From positions 1-64,000 of the forward strand of contig CACDWM010000001.1 in NCBI GenBank assembly GCA_902556505.1: a stretch of DNA of 64,000 bases, in the 5' to 3' direction. Positions 39,852 to 50,946 of the stretch are shown here, one piece after another (position 1 is the stretch's first letter; each line of letters starts with the position of its first letter). The stretch is from an uncultured Pelagibacteraceae bacterium (GTDB lineage: Bacteria; Pseudomonadota; Alphaproteobacteria; Pelagibacterales; Pelagibacteraceae). The notes beneath the pieces are model-generated. The model saw nothing but the letters and a program-made list of their open reading frames with translations. It was not told where the DNA came from and ran no database searches. A program made the translations under genes and the position numbers.

Positions 39852-40703
39852 ATGAACGATAGACTTAAGACTATTGTAGATTTAGAAAAATATCCAATAC
39901 ACGATTTAAATTCACCAATAATTAAAAATCTAGTTAAAAAATGTAAAGAAGAACTGGATCAACATAGTTGTTCAACAATTTCAAATTTTATTTTGCCTAA
40001 ATCACTTAAGGTAATGAATTCTGAGTTAGAAAAACAATTAGACGAAGTTTATATGTCTAAAGAGAGTATAAATGCTTACTTGTATGCAAAGGATGATCCT
40101 TCATTACCAAAAGATCATCCAAAAAGAACTTTTATGAATAGATACAACGGATATTTGAATTCAGATTGTTTTCCAAAAGACTCCGAAATGAAATATCTAT
40201 ATGAAACTGAAGAACTTTTAAAATTTGTATCTGCTTGTTTAGGTGTTTCTCCTATTCACAGATGGGCAGATCCTTTAGCATGTCATGCTTATAATGTTAT
40301 GAAACCAGATGGAGTACTCCCATGGCATTTTGATAGTTGTGAATTTACACTTAGTTTAATGATACAAAAACCTGAGAGGGGTGGTGTATTTGAGTACTGT
40401 CCAAATATTAGAGAACCAGGAAATGAAAATTTCGAGGAAGTTCAAAAAGTAATAGCTGGAGATAGAACTAGAGTGAGACAATTGAAATTAGAGCCAGGAG
40501 ATTTACAAATATTTAAAGGTAGATTTACTTTGCATAGGGTAACAAAAGTTGAAGGCCAAAAATCAAGATATATGTGTATTCCAGCTTATGTTTTAGATCC
40601 ATGGAGAGTAAACACTCCAGAACATTCCAAAGCTATTTATGGTAAAGTTTTACCAATTCATATAGAAAGAAATCAGGTTAGATCCGATGGATTAACTGAT
40701 TAA
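39852..40703 (+). CDS. 2-oxoglutarate/Fe(II)-dependent oxygenase-like protein
   Basis: Facial triad candidate WHFDSCEF...LHRV with KSRY arginine. Confidence 0.75.
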   Translation: MNDRLKTIVDLEKYPIHDLNSPIIKNLVKKCKEELDQHSCSTISNFILPKSLKVMNSELEKQLDEVYMSKESINAYLYAKDDPSLPKDHPKRTFMNRYNGYLNSDCFPKDSEMKYLYETEELLKFVSACLGVSPIHRWADPLACHAYNVMKPDGVLPWHFDSCEFTLSLMIQKPERGGVFEYCPNIREPGNENFEEVQKVIAGDRTRVRQLKLEPGDLQIFKGRFTLHRVTKVEGQKSRYMCIPAYVLDPWRVNTPEHSKAIYGKVLPIHIERNQVRSDGLTD

Positions 40704-41483
40704 ATGACTAGCAACATTAAAATTAAAAAAAATAACAACGAAGTTTCATCAATTATTATTGATGAACCAAAAACTTACAACTCTTTATCATTCAAAAATC
40801 TTTCAGATTTATTAAAGGCATTAAAAAAATTAGATGCTGATAAAAAAGTTAAAGTAATAATATTAGAGGGTGCTGGTAAAGGATTTAGTGCAGGTCATAA
40901 TTTAAAAGAAGTTAGAGGTCTAAAAAAGAGAGATAAATATTTAAAATTATTTAATCTTTGTTCAAAAGTAATGCTTCAAATTGTTGAAGGTAGAAAACCT
41001 GTAATTGCTAAAGTTCATGGAGCTGCATTTGCAGCTGGCTGTCAATTGGTTGCAAGTTGTGATTTAGCATATAGTACTAAGGACGCATTATTTGCTACTC
41101 CTGGTGTCAATATTGGTTTGTTTTGTAGCACACCTATGGTTGCTGTAAGTAGAAAGATAAATCGAAAACCTATGATGAAAATGTTGCTAACTGGAGAACC
41201 TATCAATGCAAATTATGCAAAAGAAATAGGGTTGATAAATGATAATTTTTCAAAAGCCAAATTAAACAATGAAGTGTTAAAAGTAGCAAATAAAATTGCT
41301 TCTAAATCTAATTTAACAATAAAAATTGGAAAGCAAGCTTTTTACAAACAATTAGAAATGCCATTAAATAAAGCTTACGCTTATACAAGTAAAATGATGA
41401 CCCTAAATATGATGGCAATGGATGCAAAAGAAGGAATTTCTGCATTCCTCGAAAAACGAAAACCAAAATGGAAAAATAAATAA
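40704..41483 (+). CDS. Enoyl-CoA hydratase/isomerase family protein (ECHDC3-like)
   Basis: GKGFSAGHNLKEV, VHGAAFAAGCQLVASCDLAY, FATPGVNIGLFCSTPM. Confidence 0.88.
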   Translation: MTSNIKIKKNNNEVSSIIIDEPKTYNSLSFKNLSDLLKALKKLDADKKVKVIILEGAGKGFSAGHNLKEVRGLKKRDKYLKLFNLCSKVMLQIVEGRKPVIAKVHGAAFAAGCQLVASCDLAYSTKDALFATPGVNIGLFCSTPMVAVSRKINRKPMMKMLLTGEPINANYAKEIGLINDNFSKAKLNNEVLKVANKIASKSNLTIKIGKQAFYKQLEMPLNKAYAYTSKMMTLNMMAMDAKEGISAFLEKRKPKWKNK

Positions 41484-41668
41484 TGATAAAGAATATTTTA
41501 ATAGTTCTTTTTATTATTGTTGGGATGTTTGTAATTTATAATTTTAAAGATCATAATCAAAAAAGAGCAATAGATGCCTGTATTGCTGGTAGCCAAAAAC
41601 TAGAAAAACCAATGACAGTTCCTGAAGCTAAAATATTTTGTGAAGAACAAATTAAAAATAAAAAATGA
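41483..41668 (+). CDS. Small single-TM protein (61 aa)
   Basis: Start and stop codons overlap both neighbours (translational coupling); N-terminal TM. Confidence 0.6.
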   Translation: MIKNILIVLFIIVGMFVIYNFKDHNQKRAIDACIAGSQKLEKPMTVPEAKIFCEEQIKNKK

Positions 41669-42099
41669 GTGATATCAAAGAAGTTCTTTCTAAATATAAA
41701 TCAATTGCAATGGTAGGAGTTAGTAACGACACAACAAAAGCATCAACTATAGTAATGAAATATATGCAAAAATATGGATTTAAAGTTTATCCTGTCAATC
41801 CTAGAGCTGAGGGTCAAAAAATTTTAGGAGAAGAGGTTTTTGCTAAAATATCTGATATTAATGATCAGGTTGATATTGTGGATGTTTTTAGACCATCAAA
41901 AGAAGTTTATGCTATTGCAGAAGATGCAGTTAAAATTGGTGCTAAAGTTTTATGGTTACAGCTCGGTATACGAGACGAAAAGGCAAAAGAATTGATGGAA
42001 AAAAATGATATTAAGTATATTGAAAACAAATGTACTAAAATGGAATATCAAAAATACTTTTTAAAAGTTAGACAAGCTTTTCCAGTTTTAAGTGACTAA
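41665..42099 (+). CDS. CoA-binding domain protein (YccU-like)
   Basis: YKSIAMVGVSNDTTKASTIVMKYMQKYGFKVYPVNPRA. Confidence 0.88.
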   Translation: MSDIKEVLSKYKSIAMVGVSNDTTKASTIVMKYMQKYGFKVYPVNPRAEGQKILGEEVFAKISDINDQVDIVDVFRPSKEVYAIAEDAVKIGAKVLWLQLGIRDEKAKELMEKNDIKYIENKCTKMEYQKYFLKVRQAFPVLSD

Positions 42100-43709
42100 T
42101 GAGCAAAATAATTAAATTTTTAGACAGCACATTTTTAGATTTGGGTCGTCAATTTAAATGGACTTATCTACCTCCATTAATGGTTTATATGGCTGCGGGT
42201 ATTTCTGGTTTAACAGGTATTGTTGGTACATTTTTTGTTAAAGATTATTTAAATTTATCAGCAGCATTTTTAGCAGGCCTAGGTTTTTGGGCTGGAATTC
42301 CTTGGGCATTAAAAATGCCATTAGGACATTTAGTAGATCTAATCTGGGAGAGAAAAAATTACATGGTCTATTTTGGAGCTTCATTGATAGCTCTTAGTTT
42401 ACTAATTATGTATGGATTGATTATTCATACTGAAGATATGGCCCAGGTATTTTCGGTAGAAACATGGTTTGTGATAAGTGTAATTTTAGCTCCAGTTGGC
42501 TATGTGGTTCAGGACGTTGTAGCCGATGCTATGACAGTTGAGGCAGTTCCTTTGGTTGATGAAACAGGAAATGATTATTCTAAAGATCAAATAAAAATAA
42601 TGCATACAACAATGCAGACACTTGGAAGGTTTGCTATTATTGGCGGTACAGTACTTGTTGCATTAGTTAATGTAATATTGTTTAGAGATGTGGAAAGTCT
42701 TGAGCAGGCCGATAAGATAAATTTATATGGAACTATCTACATTTATGCTCTTGTAATACCTTTAGTTTCTATACTAGGTGTAATTTTGGCAAATTATTTA
42801 AGACATAAAAAAATACAAACTTTAAAATCTAAAGGTCTAGAATTTAAAGATGAAAGAGGTAACGAAAAAACAAAAATAAACTGGTGGATATTAGGAGGAA
42901 GTTTAGTTTTTGTTATTTTCACATTGTCTATTGGTTCCTTTAAGGTTCCGTTTGCACAAGAAATTGTGTTTATTGGCTCAGTCATAATCATTTTGTTTTT
43001 AATGTTTAAACTTATTAAGGAATTACCTCAGGAACTAAGATTAACAATTGTAGGTACAGCAGTAATTATTTTTGTATTTAGAGCCATGCCAGGTCCTGGG
43101 CCAGGATTAACTTGGTTTGAAATTGATGAGCTTGGATTTAATGAACAGTTTTTTTCTGTTCTATCATTATTGGCATCAATTTTAACATTAGCTGGTATTG
43201 TTTTATTAAGACCTTTTATGGCAAATAATTCAATTGCAAAAATAATTGTAGTTCTAAGTATTGCGGGTGCGATTTTGTTTTTACCAAGTGTTGGAATGTA
43301 TTATGGTTTTCATAACTGGACAGCCTCGTTAACAGGTGGAGTTGTTGATGCTAAGTTTATTGCATTAATTAATACTGCATTAGAGTCTCCGCTTGGCCAA
43401 GTATCAATGATACCTCTATTAGCTTGGATAGCAAAAAATGCTCCAGCACATTTAAAGGCAACCTTTTTTGCAGTTTTTGCATCGTTTACAAATCTTGCAT
43501 TATCAGCAAGTGCATTAGGCACAAAGTATTTAAATGAAATATTTACAGTTACCAGAGAAGTAAAAGATAAAGTTTCTGGGGAAATACAAACAACAGCAGA
43601 TTATTCTGAACTTGGAATACTGTTAATTTTTGTAACACTTTTAACATTAATTCTTCCAATTTTATTTGTATTTATAATTAATAATAGTAAATACAAAACT
43701 ACTGAATAA
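42099..43709 (+). CDS. Multi-pass transporter, MFS/BT1-like
   Basis: About 12 TM; 'GYVVQDVVADAMTVEAVP' resembles the folate-biopterin (BT1) transporter family. Confidence 0.65.
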   Translation: MSKIIKFLDSTFLDLGRQFKWTYLPPLMVYMAAGISGLTGIVGTFFVKDYLNLSAAFLAGLGFWAGIPWALKMPLGHLVDLIWERKNYMVYFGASLIALSLLIMYGLIIHTEDMAQVFSVETWFVISVILAPVGYVVQDVVADAMTVEAVPLVDETGNDYSKDQIKIMHTTMQTLGRFAIIGGTVLVALVNVILFRDVESLEQADKINLYGTIYIYALVIPLVSILGVILANYLRHKKIQTLKSKGLEFKDERGNEKTKINWWILGGSLVFVIFTLSIGSFKVPFAQEIVFIGSVIIILFLMFKLIKELPQELRLTIVGTAVIIFVFRAMPGPGPGLTWFEIDELGFNEQFFSVLSLLASILTLAGIVLLRPFMANNSIAKIIVVLSIAGAILFLPSVGMYYGFHNWTASLTGGVVDAKFIALINTALESPLGQVSMIPLLAWIAKNAPAHLKATFFAVFASFTNLALSASALGTKYLNEIFTVTREVKDKVSGEIQTTADYSELGILLIFVTLLTLILPILFVFIINNSKYKTTE

Positions 43710-43721
43710 AAATTTAATACA

Positions 43722-44291
43722 ATGAAAAAAATTTTCTTAGTGTATGGGCACTACAATGACAATTCATTTAATGCAGCAATTCGAGATGAGTTTGTTAAAC
43801 AATCAAAAGTAAATGGAAATCAAGTTGATGTTGTTGATTTATATAAAGAGAAATTTGATCCTGTTTTTGCTGGAGAGGAACCTGATCACGAAGTTTTAGA
43901 TCATAGAAAAAGAATCGAAGAAAGTGATACAATTGTTTTAATTGCTCCAATTTGGAATTTTAGGATGCCAGCAATAGTAGAAGGTTGGATTGATAAAGTT
44001 TTAGCTCCACCTTGGGCATTTAGATTTAAACAGTTGGTTGGAAATTACGGTTATCCAATTGGAAACTTAAGAGATAAAAAAGCTATAATATTCTGCACAT
44101 ATGGTTCACCAAGATTAGCAATTACAACTTTTTTTTTAAACTTACCAATTAGAAGATTAAAAAGAGGGGTATTTCATATGTGTGGCATATATAACATTGT
44201 TTATAGAAGATATTTTGCAGTACCATTTGTAAGTGATGCAAAGAGACAAGAATTTTTAAATGATGTTAGAAAAACCGCTAATAATCTTTAA
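43722..44291 (+). CDS. NAD(P)H oxidoreductase, flavodoxin-like fold (NQO/KefF-like)
   Basis: FLVYGHYNDNSFNAAIRDEF, DTIVLIAPIWNFRMPAIVEGWIDKVL. Confidence 0.85.
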   Translation: MKKIFLVYGHYNDNSFNAAIRDEFVKQSKVNGNQVDVVDLYKEKFDPVFAGEEPDHEVLDHRKRIEESDTIVLIAPIWNFRMPAIVEGWIDKVLAPPWAFRFKQLVGNYGYPIGNLRDKKAIIFCTYGSPRLAITTFFLNLPIRRLKRGVFHMCGIYNIVYRRYFAVPFVSDAKRQEFLNDVRKTANNL

Positions 44292-44736
44292 ATCTATAAT
44301 TTTATTTTTTTTCTTTATTTCATTTTCGCACGCTGAATTATTAAACCCCAACAGCACAATAAGCCCGAAAGAAGTTATTAAAATTCAATTGAATGGGCTT
44401 CAAAAAAATGATCTTGAATATAAAGATAGTGGTATTGAACAAACTTGGAAATTTGCTCACCCAAATAATAAGAGAGTAACAGGACCATTAAGCAACTTTA
44501 AGATGATGATAAAAAGCGACTCTTATGGGATGATGATTAACCACCTAAGTCACACAATAACTGAGCTTGGAAGTAGTGACAAATGGGCTCAATTTGAAGT
44601 TATCATTCTTGATAAGGACAAAATTTATCACAAATTCAATTGGCAAGTCGAAAAGTACACTTCTGAGGGAACTTTGAAAGACTGTTGGTTAACCACAATG
44701 GTATCCAGTCCAATCCCTCTTGGAAGCTCAATTTGA
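44260..44736 (+). CDS. Secreted DUF4864-like protein
   Basis: Signal peptide; 'EVIKIQLNGLQKND...FAHPNNKRVTGPLSNFKMMI'. Confidence 0.65.
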   Translation: MMLEKPLIIFKSIILFFFFISFSHAELLNPNSTISPKEVIKIQLNGLQKNDLEYKDSGIEQTWKFAHPNNKRVTGPLSNFKMMIKSDSYGMMINHLSHTITELGSSDKWAQFEVIILDKDKIYHKFNWQVEKYTSEGTLKDCWLTTMVSSPIPLGSSI

Positions 44737-44793
44737 TTGTTCACATATACATTTTTGTTTCGTAACAATTAAAAATTTAGTAGGAATCGCAGA

Positions 44794-47226
44794 ATGAAAA
44801 CAAAAACTAAAGTTGTAGTAGTTGGTGGAGGAGTTGTAGGGGTAAGTGCCCTTTATCATTTAGCAAAAAAGGGTTGGTCTGATGTTGTTCTAGTTGAAAG
44901 AAAAGAGTTAACTTCGGGATCTACTTGGCACGCAGCAGGTTTGTTGCCTTTATTTAATATGAGTTATTCAGTTGGACAACTTCATAAATATGCAGTTAAT
45001 CTTTACAAAACATTAGAAGAAGAAACTGGAAAAAATGTTGGCTTTAGCGTTGTTTCAAATATTCGTCTAGCAAGTACAAAAGATAGAATGGATGAATACC
45101 ATCAATACGCAGGTGTTGCTCGAACTATCGGAGTAGATGTTAAATTTTTGAAACCAGAACAAGTAAAAGAAATTTGGCCATTATGTCATACTGATGATTT
45201 AGTTGGCGCAATACAACACCCTGAAGATGGATATATTCAACCAGCAGATTTAACACAAGCATTAGCAACAGGTGCAAGAAATAGAGGAGCAGAAATTTAT
45301 AGAAACACAACCGTCCTATCAATGAGGCAAACAAAAGAAGGATGGGTTGTAGAAACAGATAAGGGATCAATAGAGTGCGAACATGTTATTTCTTGTTCTG
45401 GAAATTTTGCGAGACAAACAGGTGAAATGGTAGGACTAGATATTCCGGTAATACCTGTTGAACATCAATACATTGTTACAGAACCTCATCCTGCAATTCA
45501 AAAAAGAAAAAAAGATGGATTACCAGAGATGGGAGTCTTAAGAGATAGTGATAGCAGATGGTATATGAGAGAAGAAGCTGGAGGATTAATTTTAGGCCCT
45601 TACGAAGATGGTGCACCAGCTTGTTATGTAGAGGGGCCATCAAAAAATTCTGAATATGAATTATTTCAAGAAGACTTAGACAGATTAGCTCCACACATAG
45701 AAGGAGCAATTCATAGAGTACCTGCGTTTGGAGAAGTTGGAGTAAAGAAAGTTTATAATGGAGCAATCTGTTATACTCCTGATGGAAATCCAATTGTTGG
45801 ACCAGCTTGGGGACTTAAGAATTTTTGGATTAATGAAGGACATAGTTTTGGAATAACAGCAGCAGGTGGTGCAGGTTGGCAATTAGCAGAATGGATCGTT
45901 GATGGTGAACCAACAATTGACATGTTAGGAGTTGAACCAAGACGTTACGGTAACTATGCAACTAAATCTTATTTAAAAGCTAAAAATGAAGAAGCATACA
46001 GCCATGTCTTCATAGTTCACTACCCAGATGAAGAAAGGCCAGCTGCAAGACCATTAAGAACAGCTCCTTGTTATGAACGAATGAAAAATTTGGGAGCAGT
46101 TTTTGGTCAGAAATTTGGATGGGAAAGACCTAATTTTTTTGCAACAGATGGAATGGAGCAAAAAGATGATTGGTCATTTAGAAGATCAAAATGGTTTGAT
46201 GCGATTAAGAAAGAATGTCAAAATGTTAAAGAAAACGTAGGTCTTTTAGATATGACTGCGTTTGCAAAATGTAGAATTAGGGGACCTAAAGCAGAGGAAT
46301 TTTTAGATTATTTAGTTGCAAATAAACTTCCAAAAAAAATTGGAAGAATAAATTTATGTCATGCTTTGAACACTAAAGGTGGAGTGCATTCAGAATTTAC
46401 AATAATGAAAGAAGCGGAAAATAGTTATTATCTAGTTTCTGCTGGAGCAAATTTAAGATTAGACCATGATTGGATACAAAAATGGATGCCAGATGATGGA
46501 TCTGTAATATTTGAAGATCTAACAAATAGTACAGGAGTTTTAGTTGTAGCTGGTCCAAAAGCCAGACAATTAATGCAAAAGGTTTCAACAGACGATTTTT
46601 CTAATGAAAATTTCAAATGGTTGACTGCTAAAAATGTTAATGTTGGATATGCTCCAGTAAATGCAATGAGAGTAAACTTTGTGGGTGAGCTTGGTTGGGA
46701 ACTGCATCATCCAATTGAATATCAAAACCATATTTTTGATAAATTAATGGAAGCAGGGAAAGATTTAGGAATTAAACCTTTTGGAATTAGGGCAATGAAT
46801 AGTTTAAGAGTAGAAAAATCTTATAAACTAGTTGGTACAGAATTATCAATTGAATACTCACCATACGAGTCCGGTCTTGATAGATTTGTTCACCCAAATA
46901 AAGGAAACTTTATTGGATTAGAGGCACTTAATAAATGGAGAGAAAAAGGTTTTGATAATAAATTAGTTACTTTAGAGGTTCATAACACTAAAGATGCTGA
47001 TGTGCTTGGAAATAACCCAATTTTTAAAGACGGAAAAGTTGTTGGAAGAGCAACTGGAGGCGAATTTGGATTTAGATTAGATAAATCAATAGCTCTTGCA
47101 ATGGTTAAGCCAGATTGTTCAAATGTAGGCGACAAATTACAAGTTGATATATTAGGTGAAATGTACGACGCTACTGTCCTAAATGAGAGTCCATATGATT
47201 CAGAAAATAATTTATTAAGAGCTTAA
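44794..47226 (+). CDS. DMGDH-like FAD oxidoreductase with GcvT domain (paralogue of 34801-37206)
   Basis: [56 protein letters not shown]. Confidence 0.9.
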   Translation: MKTKTKVVVVGGGVVGVSALYHLAKKGWSDVVLVERKELTSGSTWHAAGLLPLFNMSYSVGQLHKYAVNLYKTLEEETGKNVGFSVVSNIRLASTKDRMDEYHQYAGVARTIGVDVKFLKPEQVKEIWPLCHTDDLVGAIQHPEDGYIQPADLTQALATGARNRGAEIYRNTTVLSMRQTKEGWVVETDKGSIECEHVISCSGNFARQTGEMVGLDIPVIPVEHQYIVTEPHPAIQKRKKDGLPEMGVLRDSDSRWYMREEAGGLILGPYEDGAPACYVEGPSKNSEYELFQEDLDRLAPHIEGAIHRVPAFGEVGVKKVYNGAICYTPDGNPIVGPAWGLKNFWINEGHSFGITAAGGAGWQLAEWIVDGEPTIDMLGVEPRRYGNYATKSYLKAKNEEAYSHVFIVHYPDEERPAARPLRTAPCYERMKNLGAVFGQKFGWERPNFFATDGMEQKDDWSFRRSKWFDAIKKECQNVKENVGLLDMTAFAKCRIRGPKAEEFLDYLVANKLPKKIGRINLCHALNTKGGVHSEFTIMKEAENSYYLVSAGANLRLDHDWIQKWMPDDGSVIFEDLTNSTGVLVVAGPKARQLMQKVSTDDFSNENFKWLTAKNVNVGYAPVNAMRVNFVGELGWELHHPIEYQNHIFDKLMEAGKDLGIKPFGIRAMNSLRVEKSYKLVGTELSIEYSPYESGLDRFVHPNKGNFIGLEALNKWREKGFDNKLVTLEVHNTKDADVLGNNPIFKDGKVVGRATGGEFGFRLDKSIALAMVKPDCSNVGDKLQVDILGEMYDATVLNESPYDSENNLLRA

Positions 47227-47975
47227 TGAAAATTTTAGTAGCAGTAAAAAGGGTTATTGATTACAACGTTCAAATCAGAGTTAAAGAAGATGGAACTGGT
47301 GTAGTTACTGACAATGTAAAAATGTCAACCAATCCTCCTGATGATAATGCAATAGAAGAGGCTGTAAAAATTAAAGAGGCTGGTAAAGCTACAGAAGTAG
47401 TTGCAGTAACTGTTGGAGAAGAAAAAGCTCAAGAAACTGTTAGGAAAGCTTTAGCGGTTGGTGCGGACAGAGGCATTCATGTGAAAGTCGATGGAATTCT
47501 AGAGCCACTCGCTGTTTCAAAAATTTTACAAAAAATAGTAGATAAAGAAAAACCAGATTTAGTATTTATGGGCAAACAAGCAATTGATGACGATTGTAAT
47601 CAAACAGGCCAAATGTTGAGTGCTTTATTAAATTGGCCACAAGCAACATTTGCCTCTAAGATTGATGTTAAAGATAATAAATTAGAAGTAACTAGAGAAA
47701 TAGATGAAGGTCTTGAAACAATTGAAATAAATGTTCCAGCTATTGTAACTTGTGATCTTAGGCTGAATGAACCAAGATATGCATCACTACCAAATATAAT
47801 GAAGGCTAAGAAAAAACCTATAGAGGAAATTGCTGCTTCTGATTTAGGCGTGGATGTATCACCAAGATTAGAACAATTAAAAGTAGAGGAACCTCCAAAA
47901 AGAAAAGCAGGCATAAAAGTAGCAAATGTTGCAGAATTAGTTCAAAAATTAAAAAATGAGGCGAAGGTAATTTAA
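47226..47975 (+). CDS. etfB: Electron transfer flavoprotein beta subunit
   Basis: [38 protein letters not shown]. Confidence 0.95.
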   Translation: MKILVAVKRVIDYNVQIRVKEDGTGVVTDNVKMSTNPPDDNAIEEAVKIKEAGKATEVVAVTVGEEKAQETVRKALAVGADRGIHVKVDGILEPLAVSKILQKIVDKEKPDLVFMGKQAIDDDCNQTGQMLSALLNWPQATFASKIDVKDNKLEVTREIDEGLETIEINVPAIVTCDLRLNEPRYASLPNIMKAKKKPIEEIAASDLGVDVSPRLEQLKVEEPPKRKAGIKVANVAELVQKLKNEAKVI

Positions 47976-48928
47976 TGGCAGTTTTACTTATAGCAGAACA
48001 CAACAATAAAGAGTTAAGATCATTTACTCTTAATGCAGCTACAGCAGCATCTCAAATTGACTCAGATGTTCATGCTGTAATTATTGGTCAAAATTCTGCT
48101 GATGCTGCAAAACAATTATCTGAACTTCCAGTAGTAAAAAAAGTATTGAGTGTAGAAGGAGCTCACTATGAAAACTTCACAGCAGAAAATTTTGCTCCAG
48201 TTATTGTTAAACTAGCAGAAAATTATTCTCACATTGTTTGTTCAGCAAATACATTTGGAAAAAATTTGATGCCGCGAATTGCAGCTCATCTTGATACATC
48301 ACAAGTAAGCGACATTATTAAAGTAATATCACCAGATACTTTTTTAAGGCCAATTTATGCCGGTAACGCTTTTGCAACAATTAAGAGTAATGATGCTAAA
48401 AAGTGCGTTACAATCAGACCCACTTCTTTCGATCCCTGTGAGAGTACAGGTGGATCAGCCCCAATTGAAAAAGTGGATGCTAGTGAAGAGTTTTCAAATA
48501 CAAAATTTATTAAAAGAGAAGAAATTAAATCTGATCGACCTGAGCTTGGAACAGCAAGAATTGTTGTATCAGGTGGCAGAGGAATGCAAAGTGGTGACAA
48601 TTTTAAATTAATTACAGAAATTGCTGACAAACTAGGTGCAGCAATTGGAGCATCAAGAGCAGCAGTAGATGCTGGATACATAAGTAACGATCATCAAGTA
48701 GGTCAAACAGGAAAAGTGGTAGTACCAGATCTATATATCGCTGTTGGAATTTCAGGTGCTATTCAACATTTAGCAGGAATGAAGGAAAGTAAAGTTATAG
48801 TTGCAATTAATAAAGATGGTGAAGCTCCAATATTTAGTGTTGCAGATTATGGACTTGAAGCTGATTTATTTGAGGCACTGCCTCAGTTCATGGAAGAGCT
48901 GAACAAATTAAACACTATACAAAAATAA
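47975..48928 (+). CDS. etfA: Electron transfer flavoprotein alpha subunit
   Basis: [47 protein letters not shown]. Confidence 0.95.
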   Translation: MAVLLIAEHNNKELRSFTLNAATAASQIDSDVHAVIIGQNSADAAKQLSELPVVKKVLSVEGAHYENFTAENFAPVIVKLAENYSHIVCSANTFGKNLMPRIAAHLDTSQVSDIIKVISPDTFLRPIYAGNAFATIKSNDAKKCVTIRPTSFDPCESTGGSAPIEKVDASEEFSNTKFIKREEIKSDRPELGTARIVVSGGRGMQSGDNFKLITEIADKLGAAIGASRAAVDAGYISNDHQVGQTGKVVVPDLYIAVGISGAIQHLAGMKESKVIVAINKDGEAPIFSVADYGLEADLFEALPQFMEELNKLNTIQK

Positions 48929-48951
48929 TCCTTACAGTTAAAAACTAGAGT

Positions 48952-50571
48952 ATGTCTAGAGAATCGATGGAATATGATGTTGTAATAATTGGTGGAGGAC
49001 CATCAGGATTATCAACTGCAATAAAGTTAAAACAATTAGATCCAAATTTAAATGTTTGTTTATTAGAAAAAGCATCAGAGATTGGAGCTCATATTTTAAG
49101 TGGAAATGTATTTGAAACACGTGCTCTAGATGAATTACTACCAAATTGGAGAGAATTAAATTCTCCAATCAAAACAAAAGTAACTAAAGAAAAATTTTTA
49201 TTTTTAGGAAAAACCAAATTTTTAAGTTGGCCAACTTGGCTCCTACCTGCGGTGCAACAAAATCATAAAAATTATATTATTAGTTTAGCTAATCTGTGTA
49301 GATGGCTTGCTGAACAAGCCGAAAATTTAGGTGTAGAAATCTTTCCAGGATTTCCAGCAAGTGAAATTTTATATAACGAAGATGGATCTGTTAAAGGTGT
49401 TGCAACTCAAGATATGGGTATAGACAAGGATGGTAATAAAAAAGATAGTTTTGAACCTGGTATTGAACTTTTAGGTAAAGTAACTGTTTTTGCAGAAGGT
49501 TGCAGAGGACACTTAGGCAAACAACTTATTGAAAAATTTGAATTAAACAAAGGTAAAGACCCTCAACAATATGGAATTGGTTTTAAAGAAATTTGGGAAA
49601 TAGAGGATAAAAATCATGAAGAAGGCTTAGTTATGCATACAGCTGGATGGCCATTAGATAACAATACATATGGTGGTAGTTTTGTGTATCATGCAGAAAA
49701 TAAACAAGTTTTTCTGGGCTATGTAATTGGTTTAGATTACAAAAATCCACATTTATCACCTTATGATGAATTTCAGAGGTTTAAAACACATCCAGCAATT
49801 AAAAAAATTATAGAAGGTGGAAAAAGAATTTCTTACGGCGCAAGAGCTTTAATTGAAGGTGGATTTCAAAGTTTGCCAAAAATGTTCATGCCCGGAGCTT
49901 TGTTGGTTGGTTGTGATGCTGGAACTTTAAATATGCCAAAAATTAAAGGCTCTCATACAGCTATGAAGAGTGGGATTATTGCAGCCGAAACTATTAATGA
50001 ACACTTAAAAGAAAATAAAGATTTATCTATTTATGAAGATAAATTTAAAAATAGCTGGTTACATAAAGAGCTTTATGAAGCTCGGAACGTGAAACCTAGT
50101 TTTAGCTGGGGATTAATTTTAGGAATAATTTTCACAGGTATCGATCAAATTTTATTTAGAGGAAAACTTCCTTTTACACTTAAACACAAACATGCTGATC
50201 ATGAAACATTAAAACCTGCAAATCAAATGCCAAAAATAGATTATCCAAAATATGATAATGTAATAACTTTTGATAAAACAAGTTCAGTTTATCTAACAGG
50301 AACCAATCATGCAGATAATCAGCCAGTTCATTTAAAACTTAAAGATCCTGATTTACCAATAAATTATACTTTAGAAAAATTTGATGAACCTGCTCAAAGA
50401 TATTGTCCTGCAGGTGTGTATGAAGTTCAAAAAGAAAATGATGTAAATAAATTTGTTATTAATTCTCAAAATTGTATTCATTGTAAAACTTGTGACATTA
50501 AAGAACCTTCTCAAAATATAACTTGGGTTACTCCAGAGGGTAGCGGTGGTCCAAGATATGGAAATATGTAA
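48952..50571 (+). CDS. ETF-ubiquinone oxidoreductase
   Basis: YDVVIIGGGPSGLSTAIKL, C-terminal 4Fe-4S YCPAGVYEV...NCIHCKTCDIK...WVTPEGSGGPRY. Confidence 0.95.
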   Translation: MSRESMEYDVVIIGGGPSGLSTAIKLKQLDPNLNVCLLEKASEIGAHILSGNVFETRALDELLPNWRELNSPIKTKVTKEKFLFLGKTKFLSWPTWLLPAVQQNHKNYIISLANLCRWLAEQAENLGVEIFPGFPASEILYNEDGSVKGVATQDMGIDKDGNKKDSFEPGIELLGKVTVFAEGCRGHLGKQLIEKFELNKGKDPQQYGIGFKEIWEIEDKNHEEGLVMHTAGWPLDNNTYGGSFVYHAENKQVFLGYVIGLDYKNPHLSPYDEFQRFKTHPAIKKIIEGGKRISYGARALIEGGFQSLPKMFMPGALLVGCDAGTLNMPKIKGSHTAMKSGIIAAETINEHLKENKDLSIYEDKFKNSWLHKELYEARNVKPSFSWGLILGIIFTGIDQILFRGKLPFTLKHKHADHETLKPANQMPKIDYPKYDNVITFDKTSSVYLTGTNHADNQPVHLKLKDPDLPINYTLEKFDEPAQRYCPAGVYEVQKENDVNKFVINSQNCIHCKTCDIKEPSQNITWVTPEGSGGPRYGNM

Positions 50572-50946
50572 TTAAGATAAATCTATTGCAAACTTTTTTA
50601 AAGTTTCAATAGGTACATATTTAAGAGTGTTTTCGTGGGTTCTTTTCAAAAATATTGGACATCCTTTACCGGCTTCAACTGCTCTTGCATACCAACTAGC
50701 ACACAAACACCATCCATCTCCATCCTTTAAACCTGGAAAACCAAATTCAGGATGTGGAGTAATTAAATCGTTACCCGCTTCTTTCATCCACTCTAGGCAT
50801 TCGGTAGTAACTTTGGCACAAACTGTATGAAGTCCATGATCATTCTCGTCAGTGTTACAACAACCATCACGAAACCAACCTGTTAAAGGATCATTTGAAC
50901 ATTCTTCCAGGTCTTCACCTAGAACATTTTTTTGTTTTTCACTCAT
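50572..50946 (-). CDS. DUF2237 family protein
   Basis: DPLTGWFRDGCCNTDENDHGLHTVCAKVTTECLEW, GDGWCLCASWY. Confidence 0.88.
   Translation of the reverse strand: MSEKQKNVLGEDLEECSNDPLTGWFRDGCCNTDENDHGLHTVCAKVTTECLEWMKEAGNDLITPHPEFGFPGLKDGDGWCLCASWYARAVEAGKGCPIFLKRTHENTLKYVPIETLKKFAIDLS

Noticed and set aside
47600-47914. Antisense ORF inside etfB
   Set aside because: Shadow ORF; no start context or motif.
48357-48611. Same-strand alternate-frame ORF inside etfA
   Set aside because: Overlaps a strongly supported frame; composition not protein-like.
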